Positions 13,270 to 22,900 of a stretch of DNA of 26,045 nucleotides are shown one piece after another (position 1 is the first letter of the stretch; every line of letters begins with the position of its first letter). Under the pieces are notes generated by a model. It worked only from the letters and a program-made list of their open reading frames with translations, searched no databases and was not told where the DNA came from. The stretch spans positions 1 to 26,045 of the forward strand of contig MU119699.1 of NCBI GenBank assembly GCA_014904845.1. The letters run 5' to 3'. Both the position numbers and the translations under genes were made by a program. This stretch comes from Acephala macrosclerotiorum. Taxonomy: Eukaryota; Ascomycota; Leotiomycetes; Helotiales; Mollisiaceae.

Positions 13270-14079
13270 GTGCCACATAAGATATATACGGCGTATAAAG
13301 GTTCAGAAAGATGCTTGAAAAGCTAGATGCTAGGGAACACAGAAAGTGATGATCAAAACTTTAGAGGGGATCCATGCCCTTATATATTCATTGGTTTTCG
13401 TATCATTGTCCGCAAAGGAGGTCCATTCTCGCGCGGCCAACGCGGGAGAGTCGATTAAAGAAGCTGATTCCGTTGTCCCCTGGATGAACTGGCGGCCTAC
13501 GGTTGCAGCATGATTTGTTGGCTCCTTGAGCGATCAAGCTGGCTTCGATTCATCATGGAGTAGTGTGGGGGAAGCAAGACATTGATGTCGAGCATTGATA
13601 GCGTTCGGACCCGTTTTCGAATTTTATCGGGCATATTTAGCTGGGACGCTGTTACTTGCAATTCTAGGCTGAGAGAAGGTCGGCACTTTTTTATGTGAAA
13701 GAAGTGGAGGAGTCTTGAAGGAAATAACGACACGTTTTAAATCACTGGCGAAGGTATGGAGTGGAAGTCCCCAACGATTACTAAGCCACCAAGGGGGAGC
13801 GGGAAGTGGGAAAAGGAGGAACTACCCCACATTGCTATATTTGGAGCTCATTGGGAACCTCCTTACGAGATCCAAGTCATGCGTCAGGCTGTCATTTTAA
13901 CTCCCAGACCACTCTTCTGGGTACTTTTGCACCAGAAGGCTTTGGAAGACACCCCAGAAATGATTTTACCATAGCATGAACTTTTTTGACCGCTGGTAGA
14001 TCGGAGTGCAATTGGACGGTCGTCATAGGGAGGTTGACATTGGAGGGCCATAATAGGAATAAACATCCATTACCCAACT
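13270..14079. other. Stretch without a supported gene
   Basis: Composition is normal, but no frame has a convincing start, length or family resemblance. One + strand frame at 13715-13900 contains GGAGSGKR, which resembles a P-loop (GxxGxGK) preceded by QRLLSH, as seen in some helicase-like proteins. The surrounding residues do not continue the resemblance, so I do not call a gene. Overlapping open frames on both strands look like chance. Confidence 0.45.
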
Positions 14080-14122
14080 CCCCATCCCCCAATCCCCCAA
14101 TCCCCCAATCCCCCAATCCCCC
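14080..14122 (+). repeat. C-rich 8-bp tandem repeat; G-quadruplex motif on the minus strand
   Basis: Five runs of exactly five C (14086-14090, 14094-14098, 14102-14106, 14110-14114, 14118-14122) are separated by AAT, an 8-bp unit ATCCCCCA repeated in perfect register, and are preceded by a C4 run at 14080-14083. On the minus strand this is G5-ATT-G5 repeated, which meets the standard G-quadruplex rule with short 3-base loops. The + strand could form an i-motif. Confidence 0.9.
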
Positions 14123-14126
14123 AAGA

Positions 14127-14498
14127 TTAAACCCAGAAAAAAGGATGTTGCCACAAGTGTTCATATATGACATTAGGCTGAAGACAGAAACACCGGAATG
14201 CCTCTTCCCGCATAGCATGATGGCTCAAAAGAACCAAAGAATCTTCTGTTACCTGGAAAATATTAATATCCCCCGTTCCAATTGCAATTGCCTCCAGCAC
14301 AACTCCAGCCAACATCTAATCAACCGATTGTGCAACGTCTTCAACTGACCCATCAGGCCTCTCCGGGTCTGCATGGTACCTTAGCTCTGTTCTTGTCGAG
14401 TTTTTCCTTGCATGGAAGAACTTGAGACAAGGGAACCGCGGATCATCATGATCTTGACCAAAAGCCTCCCAGAACTGCTGCTCGATCACAGTGCCTGT
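14127..14498 (-). pseudogene. Possible coding relic, unknown family, one in-frame stop
   Basis: One minus-strand frame stays open from 14498 to 14127 apart from a single TAG at 14316-14318. Before the stop it reads QFWEAFGQDHDDPRFPC, then LKFFHARKNS and RYHADPERPDGSVEDVAQ. After it come LAGVVLEAIAIGTGDINIFQ and a possible intron donor GTAACA. The balanced, polar residue mix looks more like real protein than the frames around it, and removing one stop would give about 123 codons. I do not recognise the family, and there is no clear start codon or promoter. It may be an exon fragment of a decayed gene, or chance. Confidence 0.35.
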
Positions 14499-14634
14499 CT
14501 ACTCCTCGGATTCTCTCGCCAAGGTTTGACCTGCTATATTATTGCTCGCAACCGTCTATCTCTTCTGCAAATGTTTGATCCTGTTACGCTGACAGCGATT
14601 TCGCACAGCTAATCTCGGACTCAACTGTGATCTG

Positions 14635-14667
14635 CGACGTGCGAACGTCGTAGCTGTATTATAAATA
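14635..14667 (+). promoter_or_regulatory. Inverted repeat CGACGT-n4-ACGTCG followed by a TATA box
   Basis: A perfect 6-bp inverted repeat (CGACGT at 14635-14640, ACGTCG at 14645-14650, spacer GCGA) holds two ACGT cores typical of bZIP binding sites. A TATAAATA box follows at 14660-14667. About 140 bases downstream begins a CT-rich stretch, then the ATG at 14892. This order (regulator site, TATA, CT-rich leader, ATG) is characteristic of filamentous fungal promoters. Confidence 0.5.
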
Positions 14668-14807
14668 CCACCAGTTTGGATAAGCCTTTCGCCCTTTACA
14701 CTAGACCGACGAATACACCGGACCCCTCAGAGAGCCGAAGCTTAAATCAACCGGTGATTCCTGCCAGATCGCCGTTACAACTCTTCCAAATTTCCTAGCT
14801 CCTTATC

Positions 14808-14888
14808 GCGACCACTCTCTCTCCTTTGCTCATCTCTGTGTTACCTCGATCCGGCACTCGAGTCTCTTTACTTCACCACATCTGCCTC
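14808..14888 (+). promoter_or_regulatory. CT-rich leader
   Basis: The stretch is dominated by C and T on the + strand (runs such as CACTCTCTCTCC and TCTCTTTACTTCACC) and ends just before the ATG at 14892. CT-rich leaders next to transcription starts are common in filamentous ascomycetes, and together with the TATA box at 14660 this supports transcription to the right. Confidence 0.45.
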
Positions 14889-14891
14889 GCC

Positions 14892-15299
14892 ATGATTGTT
14901 GGCAAAGTAATCTCACGAGGCTCGCTGGGAAAACCATGGATGCTCAGCTTAAGCTCAGCGCAAGAATAATGATATGAATAATCAACAGCTTGCTATGCTT
15001 GGCACGATTCAGGACATGTTGGGTGAGAATGAAAGACAGTTGCAGATCTAAGGAACGAATTCTAGCAGACTGATGGAGAGACTGTACGCTATTCCCTCTC
15101 TCTTTCATTTCAAGGAATTAATACTGACATGAAGCTTAGGAATTATTTCGTTACACTGGGTGCCAATCTCAAATCGCTTATGGGAAAGATTTGTGTCTTC
15201 GACTTTCTTGTCTCCTACGAACCTTCCTCCGAACCCTCCTGCGAAGTATTCCTCCGCATGTGCGAAGCATCGGCAGCACTTTTCGAATACCCTGTTTGA
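14892..15299 (+). pseudogene. Broken multi-exon gene, unknown fungal family
   Basis: A coding-like frame runs from 14959: NNDMNNQQLAMLGTIQDM, GENERQLQI, TAA stop at 15049-15051, then GTNSSRLMERL. A well-formed intron follows (15084-15139: GTACGC donor, CTGAC branch, CTTAG acceptor). After it, in the same frame, come NYFVTLGANLKSLMGKI and further residues to a stop at 15297-15299. The 5' end is less certain: ATG at 14892 (MIVGK) could join 14959 through an intron 14907-14958 with a weak donor GTAATC. The TAA may be a mutated CAA. The Gln/Leu/Met-rich helix followed by an 'LGANLKSLMGKI' segment resembles predicted helical regions of some uncharacterised fungal proteins, but I cannot assign a family. 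Downstream of 15299 the frame degenerates. No function is proposed. Confidence 0.45.
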
Positions 15300-15605
15300 C
15301 AGCGTCTGCCCACTCGCAACGTCTTTGCTATGTACGCTTCGATACTAACACGTCGCGAACACTTCGAGACACCTCGCATATACTTTGCACAAGAGCCTCG
15401 ATACAGAAGCCTATGTGACTACACAGAAATATGGCGTAGAAAAGACATGAGTATATAGGAAATGATCTGAAGTGAAGAAAAGTTAGTGTATTGAGCACGG
15501 CCTGAAACTCGAAATTATACCAAAGGCAACAAAAGGTAACGGTGGGCAAGACGGAGTTGTTGAGTCTCTCCTGGGACGGATGTTTTTTCGGTTGAAAATC
15601 CTTGG
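15300..15605. other. Intergenic stretch without a supported gene
   Basis: Nothing convincing was found. The open frame at 15191-15418 (+) overlaps the relic at 14892-15299 in another frame and lacks its coding character. The minus-strand frame at 15328-15549 is rich in F, C and L without a start context. Confidence 0.4.
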
Positions 15606-16432
15606 TCAGCTCTCCTTAATCTGATGCCACACCATTAGCAATGCTGCGAAACAACTATCTGGTGCGACGAGAGATAGTCACTCACACGATTCTCCCGTCT
15701 CTCAGTCTCCACACCATCATCACACGCCCGACCGGGCCTGTCCCTCATGAGCTCGGCTCTTGCGGACACCTGTCCTACCCTCAATAGTCCATCCCTCTCT
15801 TCCTGAAGCCCGTCCCTCTCTTCTTGAAGCTTATCCCTCTCTTTCTGAAGCTAGAAGCTTGGTACTTTTTCCGTTTAGCTCTTTCTTTTGGAACTCATTC
15901 TCCTCACGGAGCCGGCTGTTTACCTTTTTCAAGGTATTGTTCTCGGCTTGCAGCTTGATGTTTTCGCTTGAAAAGCCTTGTTTTTCCTCCTCGAGCAGCC
16001 TATTCCTCTCTTCCAGGCCTCTCATCTTCCGTTCAGAATCAGCAACCTGCGCCTGCAGATTGCTGTATTGTTTTTCAATCGCCTTAAATTCCCTTTCCAC
16101 GGTATCCTTCTCCTCCTTGAACCTACGGGCTTGATTTACTGCTATGGTGCGAAGATCCTTGACGCTATTGTTGTAGTTTTTCAACTCCGCATTCTGGCTT
16201 ACAAGCTTTCGATTCTCCTCCTCCAAATCAATTGCGCTCCTGAGAGCCTTTTCTTTTTCCTGTGCGCATTTTAATTATGTGCTGGAGCCTTATACCTAGT
16301 GAAAATCACCCCGCTATTTGAATGCTTAACAGTTGTGCCTCCGTAATTGACGATGTGCCAGTGAAGTGTAAAGAAATGAAGTCGGAAGATTTCAATGCGG
16401 GCAGGTGGATCATGCCCTTTGTTGACCCACAT
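15606..16432 (-). pseudogene. Coiled-coil protein gene, broken by frameshifts
   Basis: On the minus strand a frame starting MWVNKGHDPPARIEIFRLHF at 16432 runs to a TAA at 16271-16273. A second frame, open from about 16260 to 15831, encodes a long charged coiled coil (KALRSAIDLEEENRKLVSQN, then KDLRTIAVNQARRFKEEKD, RLLEEEKQGF and RLREENEFQKKEL). The two parts are joined either across a frameshift near 16275 or by a weak intron starting GTGATT near 16308. The coil then shifts frame at a 7-bp tandem duplication (15846-15859). Discounting that, heptads LQKERDK-LQEERDG-LQEERDG follow, then a tail ending ERRENR, an intron at 15621-15685 (GTGAGT donor, GCTAAT branch, ATCAG acceptor), and IKES followed by a stop at 15606-15608. 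It would be about 230-250 residues, with no signal peptide or enzyme domain. If the frameshifts are real, the product would be truncated after STKLLASEREG. Function unknown. Confidence 0.55.
15789..15851 (-). repeat. Three 21-bp tandem repeats encoding coiled-coil heptads
   Basis: Three adjacent 21-bp units (15789-15809, 15810-15830, 15831-15851) differ by only a few bases. On the minus strand each encodes one heptad of the form xLQ(E/K)ERD. A 7-bp duplication (15846-15859) begins inside the last unit and shifts the frame, suggesting slippage at the repeat. Confidence 0.8.
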
Positions 16433-17507
16433 GGCCACGCATGGGGGAATGGATGGGGAGCCTCATAAATCTTTGGTGATGGCTTCGCGCCGCGTCCTGC
16501 AAAGGCTGCATCGTCATGATCCGTGCTCCAAGAGCCCTAAAATAGGCTGCCACCACAGCAGTGCGTTATCAAGCCTCACCTCTCGATGATTTGGGACTCA
16601 ACAGCAATATTCTTACAAATCGGGTGATGTCTAGCACCTAATAGCTTGATGATGACCCTGCAGCAGCTTTCTCGCGCTCTTAAGGTGGGCGTACGTTGTG
16701 GATCCGGAGCTGGCAGTTAACGTAGGAACGCTGACAGTAGTAGCTTGGCTAAGCAGAAGCTCCCTATCCCGAAATAGAGTTCAAGTTGTTGTAAGTTCGA
16801 AAATGACTTGAATCTAGGTGGTGTTTGCCACTTGTGGCACAGGGGCCTTAGGCGCCTCATTTTCCGACCAGAATTCAAATCACATGCAATCACATGTCAA
16901 CTGCATAACATATGCTGTGATACGTCGGGACTTCGTCATTGCCAATTAGCCCTAACGAAAACATAAGAAGAGGTGAGCTATGCAAACATGGCCACATGTG
17001 TCAGCGGTGAGCAAATTTGTAAGATCTATAATTGGAATCCTTTGAATCAAAATTCAACATTGACAATGAGGATGACACTTTTACCTATGCATAGCTGAAA
17101 TGACCTACTAATCGCTACTTGACTCCATCTCACAATATACTAGTGAAAATCTCTCTTAAATGATAACTATCACATGGAGAGCGCGTGAGTGTTTGATAGA
17201 CGATAGGTGACTTCATCTATGCTTATTGTCACCAAACATCCACAACTGATCCCAAATCCCATGTTATCTTCGGAGGCGCCGCAGCTCTTGAACGCCTCTT
17301 TGTGCCACGTTAGATGCGTCATACGGAGAGTGCGCCTATCTATACTGGGCACTCAATACTCCAACGACAAAAGAAATAATTACGTGTGATGATCATTTTG
17401 CCCTGGTTGATAGACCAACAGAGCTTTTCTAAACGTCTAAAAGAAGGTTTTCAGGTCGCTAGATCCCAGCAATTTTGATCTACTTCGTTTCTTCACCGTT
17501 GGCCGGG
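16433..17507. other. Intergenic region, no supported gene
   Basis: About 1.1 kb of normal composition shows no convincing gene. The overlapping frames at 16395-16589 (+), 17170-17352 (-) and 17207-17389 (+) have no family resemblance or splice structure. A 14-bp palindrome, TGCCAC-TT-GTGGCA, lies at 16826-16839. A CCAAT pentamer is near 16941. The right half is likely the distal 5' region of the ABC transporter. Confidence 0.45.
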
Positions 17508-17508
17508 A

Positions 17509-17515
17509 TGACTCA
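17509..17515 (+). promoter_or_regulatory. TGACTCA (Gcn4/AP-1 type) site upstream of the ABC transporter
   Basis: A perfect palindromic TGACTCA lies about 200 bases upstream of the transporter ATG. In fungi this is the binding site of Gcn4/CPC1-type bZIP regulators and is also bound by some Yap-type factors that control transporters and stress genes. A 7-mer can occur by chance, so this is only a candidate. Confidence 0.3.
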
Positions 17516-17669
17516 AATTCAAGCATTCGCTGCCGCATCTACGGTGCATGGACCTTGACAACCTCTCTTGACCACGTTATAACGAACAATGTATCCGGTG
17601 CTGACGACTTGACTACTGTCTGAGTTTCTGGGAATATTAATTTTCTTAAAAACGACCTTCATCACCGGT

Positions 17670-17702
17670 ATGGCCATCTTCGCCAGTCACCAATTAAAAT
17701 AG
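17670..17702 (+). other. Short upstream ORF in frame with the ABC transporter
   Basis: ATG at 17670 opens a 10-codon frame (MAIFASHQLK) ending in TAG at 17700-17702, nine bases before the transporter's ATG and in the same frame. If the leader includes it, ribosomes would have to reinitiate or scan past it. A single C-to-T change of CAG would also explain the TAG, in which case the protein once began 14 codons further upstream. Confidence 0.4.
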
Positions 17703-17711
17703 GCAATCAGA

Positions 17712-20700
17712 ATGATCGACCACGATCCGATATCATTGGCCGTTGGAGCGGCTGGCCTTGGCGTCATTTTTCTTTCAACCATACCATCAGCAATTGGCCT
17801 CATATCGCATCTACGATCCAGTAAGGTGAAGTCCAAAATATACGAAGATAAAGATGGAGTTGCTACTGAAGAGGCTGTCACTGTATATTCGAACAAATTG
17901 CCAAAGATCTTCATCTTCGTTTTCACGAATCTTGGATTCCTCGCTGCATTAGCTCTGGCTGTTCTGGGTACCTTACATCGTACGAAAGATGGATTCTTCC
18001 TTGAGAACTGGCTCAATGTTGGAGCATGGGTAAGCTTAATCAGCAAGTGATTATAATCCCACCTCAAGCTAACACAGCCCAGTTTTTGCTCCTCATTCAG
18101 GCATCAAGCATTGCAATTATAAGGAGTTCGACCAAATGCTACACTCTTGGCCTATATGGAGCAATATCCACCGTTTCCCTTCTCCTATTCCTCCTCGTTG
18201 AGGATGGCCTACTATCACAGAAGCGTTCCGATATTGGACCAATTACACCTTTTGCACTCCGCATTACGCAGCTAGTATTCACAATATGTACCGGCTTTGC
18301 AGATGTCTCCTTACCCCGACGTCCAGAGGTCCAATTTGGTGGCGTCCCTGTCGATCGAATGTCCACTGGATCTGCCCTTGTTCGCTATAGTTTTGCATGG
18401 TGTGAACACCTGCTGGTCCTTGCAGGTAAAAAGAAGACACTAGACCTCAATGACCTTCCAAAGATGGATCACTACACGCGCTCAAAAGATCTCAGCGAAG
18501 CATGGCTACGAATGAAACATTCAGGAAAACTATGGATATCCGTTTTCCTCACCCACAAACGGGCTTTCGTGACTCAATGGGTCCTCACTCTGATCCAGGC
18601 TTTTGGGACCTTTGCGCCTCAATTCGTCTTGCTCCATATCCTCAGAATCCTCGAGAAACGACAGGCTGCTATGGCCGTCAGCTCTGAGGCATGGATCTGG
18701 GTTGTGGCTCTTGGCCTTTCTACTATTCTCTCGTCCTGGATCGATGACTGGCTTTTCTGGATTTCTTGGTCCGAGATTGCGATTCCAGTTCGATCTCAAC
18801 TTTCAGCCCTAATCTTCCAGAAGGCGATGCGTCGCAAGGATGTTAGAGGCACTGCAAAATCTGGCAAAAAGGCCGGAGTCAATGCTGCTGAGACCATTGC
18901 AGATCCTGCTCTGTTGGCAGAGTCGGCTGCTCCTGATAAGCCGGAGGTGGAAGAAGAGGATGAGGAGGACGACGCATCGGAGAAAAGTAAGCAGTCCACG
19001 GTCAACTTAATCGGCGTCGACACAGAGCGCATCTCGGATTTCTGCTCATTCAACAACTGCTTTCCCGGCAGCCTCTTCGAACTCATTGTTTCATTTGCAT
19101 TCCTGCTGAGCTTGATAGGCTGGGAGAGCTTGTTGGCTGGATTTTTAGCGATGGCCTTGACATTACCTATCAACATCTTCTTCAGCAAGAGATATGCCAC
19201 AGCTCAGGATCGCTTGATGAAAGTTCGAGATGTTAAGATGGGTGTAGTGACTGAGGCTTTACAAGGTATTCGACAAATCAAGTTTTCTGCGCTCGAGAAT
19301 CAGTGGCAGGGAAAGATCAGTCAAGTCAGGTCAAAAGAACTGGTTGAGCAGTGGAACGTTTTCGTTTCAAATACGTTCCTGCTTTTTTGCTGGATCGCAA
19401 GCCCCATAGCTCTCGCGGCCACGTCTCTGGCGGTCTACGCACTCTTGTACGGAGAACTAATGCCATCTGTTGCCTTCACTGCTATCGGAGTATTCGGAGA
19501 ACTTGAAGGAACACTAGCAATTATTCCGGAGCTCACGACAGATCTAATCGATGCCTGGGTCTCAGTAGAAAGAATCGAGAAATATCTTGGAGCTCCCGAG
19601 ATTTCAGTCGGTACCAAGAACGCCCCGAATATCTCATTTGAGAATGCGTCAATCGCCTGGCCTTCTGATGAAGAGAAGGAAGATGGTGATGAACAATACG
19701 TTTTGCGAAATGTCAATATTTCATTTCCTGAAAACGAGCTCAGTGTCGTGTCTGGCAAGACAGGCACAGGAAAGAGTTTGCTACTGGCTTCCATTCTCGG
19801 TGAAGTAGATGTGCTGTCTGGAAGTATCAACGTGCCTAAGCCACCACCAATTCACGAGCGTCATGATCACAAGGCCACAAAAGACAACTGGATCGTCCCA
19901 TCATCTATCGCCTTCGTTGCACAGGTACCATGGATTGAAAATGCCAGTATCAAGGACAATATCCTCTTTGGTCTCCCTTTTAGCGAATACCGCTACTATA
20001 AGGCCATTGAAGTATGCGCTTTGGAGAAGGATCTCAATATGCTCACAGATGGTGAAAGTACAGAAGTTGGGGCTAATGGCATAAACTTGAGTGGTGGTCA
20101 GAGATGGCGTGTCGCTTTCGCAAGAGCACTCTATTCTCGCGCCGGCATACTGGTCCTAGACGATATCATTAGTGCGGTAGACGCACATGTTGGGCGATGG
20201 ATTTTCGAAAACGGCCTTACTGGCGAACTCGGCGTAGGCAGAACCCGGATCCTCGTTACGCATCACGTTGCGTTATGCAAATCCAAGACGAAATACATAG
20301 CTGAGCTGGGCGACGGGACCGTCCAAAATGCAGGGCTCGTCCAGGAACTAGAAGAAGCTGGGACACTGCAACAGATTATCAGCCACGAACAGACAGAACA
20401 TGATATCCGGGAGGACGAGGATAATACCGCTGTCAATTCCGAAGAATTCTCGGATGGCGAAGAAAATGGCGAGGTTCTGAGGAAAGTGGATTCGAAGGCA
20501 GTGGTTACGAAGTTTGTGGAGGACGAGGCGAAGGAGAAAGGAAGTGTGAAGCAAGCTATCTATCTAAGTTACCTTCAGTCAAGCGGCGGATGGCTATTTT
20601 GGGCTCTGGCTCTGCTTTTGTTCCTCGCAGAGCAGATTCTGATGATTGGTGAGTCTTCGAATTGCTAGGCTACTCGTGGAAGCCAAGGCTAACATGGATA

Positions 20701-22559
20701 CCGGGCCGTTCTTGGTGGCTTCGCCTCTGGACTGGCAGCTATGAAGAGGAGACCATGACACGAACCTTCACGCACGTCTTCCAGGCATTAACCACTATTG
20801 CAAGTCCCCCATCAGCTAGCAACAATCTGACATACTACCTCTGCATTTATATGGGCCTATCATTCGCCAGCTCGATATTGGGGACATTGATATTCTTCTA
20901 CGTATATACAGGGTCTATTAGAGCTTCCAAGAAACTTTTCGAGGGATTGTCTTTCACGATTTTACGGACTCCGCTAAGGTGGATAGATACTGTTCCGCTT
21001 GGTCGTGTTTTGAATCGTTTAACGGCTGATTTCGATGTTGTTGACTCGAGCCTGGCGGACGATATTGCGTTTGGAGCGAGTAACGTCTTCGAACTGATTG
21101 GAGCTATTGTTGCTGGGTGAGTACCCAGTGCCCCGTTGAATGTCTCAAAGGTTCTCAAGAAATATGCTAATATTTATGCAGCCTCTTCGTATCGCCATAC
21201 ATCATTCTGCTTGCTCTCACCCTACTTGGTATCTGCCTACACTTTGCTCTCCAATGCCTCGCCAGCGCTCGTGGAGTCAAGCGTCTCGAATCCAACGCCA
21301 AATCTCCCATCTTAGAACAATTCTGCTCCGCAATTACCGGCATAGACACAATCCGAGCCTTCAATAAAGCAGACGTCTATATCCAGCGAATGTTCAAGAA
21401 GATAGACGACCACTCAACAACCTACTGGCACCTAAGGCTCTTCAGCCGCTGGATGAGCTGGCGCATGTCTCTCGTTGGCGCCTTTTTCTCCACGGCCGTC
21501 GCGATCATAGTAATAATCGTGCCTGGGATTGATGCAGCACTTGCTGGGTTCGCTCTCGCTTTCTCCCTTAAATACACCGGTACTGTCATCTGGGCGATCA
21601 GGCACTACACAAATATAGAACTCGATATGAATGCCGCTGAGCGAATCGTCGAATACTCGAACCTCCCCACCGAATCGCAAGACGGCGCTGACCCACCAGC
21701 TGCTTGGCCTAGTGAAGGCAATATCGAGGTCAACGACTTAGTCGTAGGCTACGCTCCAGATCTCCCACCTGTACTCAAGGGCCTCACCTTCCGCGTCTCG
21801 TGCAAAGAACGAGTCGGTGTAGTCGGCCGTACTGGCGCAGGAAAATCCTCCCTCACTCTCGCACTATTTCGCTTTCTAGAAGCACGACAAGGAAGTATCT
21901 ACATCGACGGTCTTGACATCTCGAAAATAAAACTGCACTCTCTTCGCAGTCGTCTAGCAATCATACCTCAAGACCCGGTGCTATTCTCCGGGACGGTACG
22001 AAGTAATCTTGATGCATTTGACGAGCATACCGACAATGAACTCTACGACGCTCTCCAACAAGTTCACCTCGTTTCCGCACCTACATCCCGCGACGAACGA
22101 GTCCCCCTAACGCCTACCAGCACAACCAATACAAACCAAAACAGAAATCCATTCTCCTCCCTCTTATCCCCCATTTCCGAAGGCGGCCTTAACCTTTCGC
22201 AAGGGCAACGCCAACTCCTCTGCCTCGCCCGAGCCATCATCTCACGTCCAAAAATCATGGTCCTGGATGAAGCCACCTCGGCTGTAGACATGGTCACCGA
22301 TGCTTTAATCCAGAGGAGTATTAGGGAAGAGTTTACAAATAGCACCTTGATTGTGATTGCGCATAGATTAAGTACGATCGTTGACTTCGACAAAATCCTC
22401 GTCATGGATAATGGGATGGTTGCGGAGTTTGGGACCCCCAGGGAACTTATGGGGATGAACGGCGGCGTATTCAAAGGAATGGTCGGCGAAAGCGGCGAGA
22501 GAGAGAAATTAGAGAGGCTGATTGTTGGTGGTAGTGGTGGTAGAGGAAGTGGTTCGTAG
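17712..22559 (+). CDS. ABCC-type (MRP-like) ABC transporter, four exons, about 1551 aa
   Basis: This is a full-length fungal ABC transporter of subfamily C, whose members pump glutathione conjugates, organic anions, bile acids or toxins out of the cytosol, often into the vacuole (Ycf1/Ybt1/Vmr1 relatives). Exons: 17712-18029, 18101-20648, 20705-21116, 21182-22559. An in-frame TAG at 17700 makes 17712 the first usable ATG. Residues 1 to about 180 form a TMD0 with about five hydrophobic segments; then TMD1 with an acidic insert ([10 protein letters not shown]). NBD1: Walker A GKTGTGKS near 658, signature LSGGQ near 769, Walker B VLDD near 790-794 (Asp for Glu, usual for ABCC NBD1). An acidic linker and TMD2 follow. 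NBD2: Walker A GRTGAGKS at 1308, signature LSQGQ at 1431, Walker B VLDE with catalytic Glu 1456, H-loop His 1487. All ATP-site motifs are present. Length fits the family. The one defect is intron 2, which seems to lack a normal acceptor. The substrate cannot be read from sequence. Subfamily is certain; the Ybt1/Vmr1-like placement is tentative. Confidence 0.92.
18030..18100 (+). other. Intron 1 of the ABC transporter gene
   Basis: Donor GTAAGC at 18030, branch-like GCTAAC at 18069-18074, pyrimidine-rich tract, acceptor CATTCAG ending at 18100; phase 0, 71 bases. An earlier acceptor, CCCAG ending at 18082, is also in frame and would add six residues (FLLLIQ), so the exact 3' end is open. Confidence 0.75.
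20649..20704 (+). other. Intron 2 of the ABC transporter gene, apparent GT-GG ends
   Basis: A strong donor GTGAGT starts at 20649 and a consensus branch GCTAAC lies at 20688-20693. Family alignment (hydrophobic helix ending MIG, then RSWWLRLW) and codon phase both place the acceptor at 20703-20704, but the bases there are GG, in ACCGG. No AG within reach gives the right frame except TAG at 20667-20668, which would make a 20-base intron. The acceptors at 20682, 20687 and 20738 shift the frame, and AG at 20746 is in phase but would delete the conserved WWLRLW segment. Confidence 0.6.
21117..21181 (+). other. Intron 3 of the ABC transporter gene
   Basis: Donor GTGAGT, branch TGCTAAT near 21165-21171, acceptor TATGCAG ending at 21181; 65 bases, phase 2. 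Splicing joins IGAIVAG to [10 protein letters not shown] and keeps the TMD2 helix in frame. Confidence 0.88.
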
Positions 22560-22900
22560 GAAGCTAGATACATATTTGGCGTTTATTTGTTTGCAATCCT
22601 TTTTCGCACCCAACTATTTGAACTACCCGAAACTACTTTTCCGGCTCATTCTCACCGTTACTTACAACCTCTACTAGTGCGAAAGCATGAGACTCTGCAT
22701 GCTAGTTTACTTTGTTTCAGCTCAATCCACAACAGGATTTGTTGAGACAGGAGTCCATGACTTAACTGGTGGCGCCTTCAGTATACGTGCATGATTCAAA
22801 GAAGGTTGATTGATGTTTACTGTGACAGTACAAATACATTCTATACAATAATATAAAATATATTCCAATTATACTATAGCTCGTTTGTTTAAAATGAGAT
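22560..22900. other. 3' flank of the transporter and right border of the gene island
   Basis: No gene is seen. The stretch holds a perfect odd-centred inverted repeat TACTGT-G-ACAGTA (22818-22830). Composition slides from normal to AT-rich between about 22.83 and 22.95 kb, where C outside CpG fades out. The 3' end of the transporter transcript should fall here, but no clear polyadenylation signal stands out from the AT-rich background. Confidence 0.5.

Noticed and set aside
13715..13900. P-loop-like GGAGSGKR in a + strand frame
   Set aside because: The resemblance is limited to eight residues; the flanking sequence does not continue any helicase or ATPase fold and an overlapping frame is equally open.
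13986..14348. 120-codon + strand frame containing a proline/asparagine/serine repeat
   Set aside because: The repeat is just the translated C-rich microsatellite, and the opposite strand is open as well; no start context or homology.
15760..16134. 124-codon + strand frame rich in serine and phenylalanine
   Set aside because: It is the antisense shadow of the coiled-coil gene.
22064..22573. 169-codon minus-strand frame opposite the second nucleotide-binding domain
   Set aside because: It lies antisense to a well-supported transporter exon and has proline/leucine/serine bias typical of a shadow frame.
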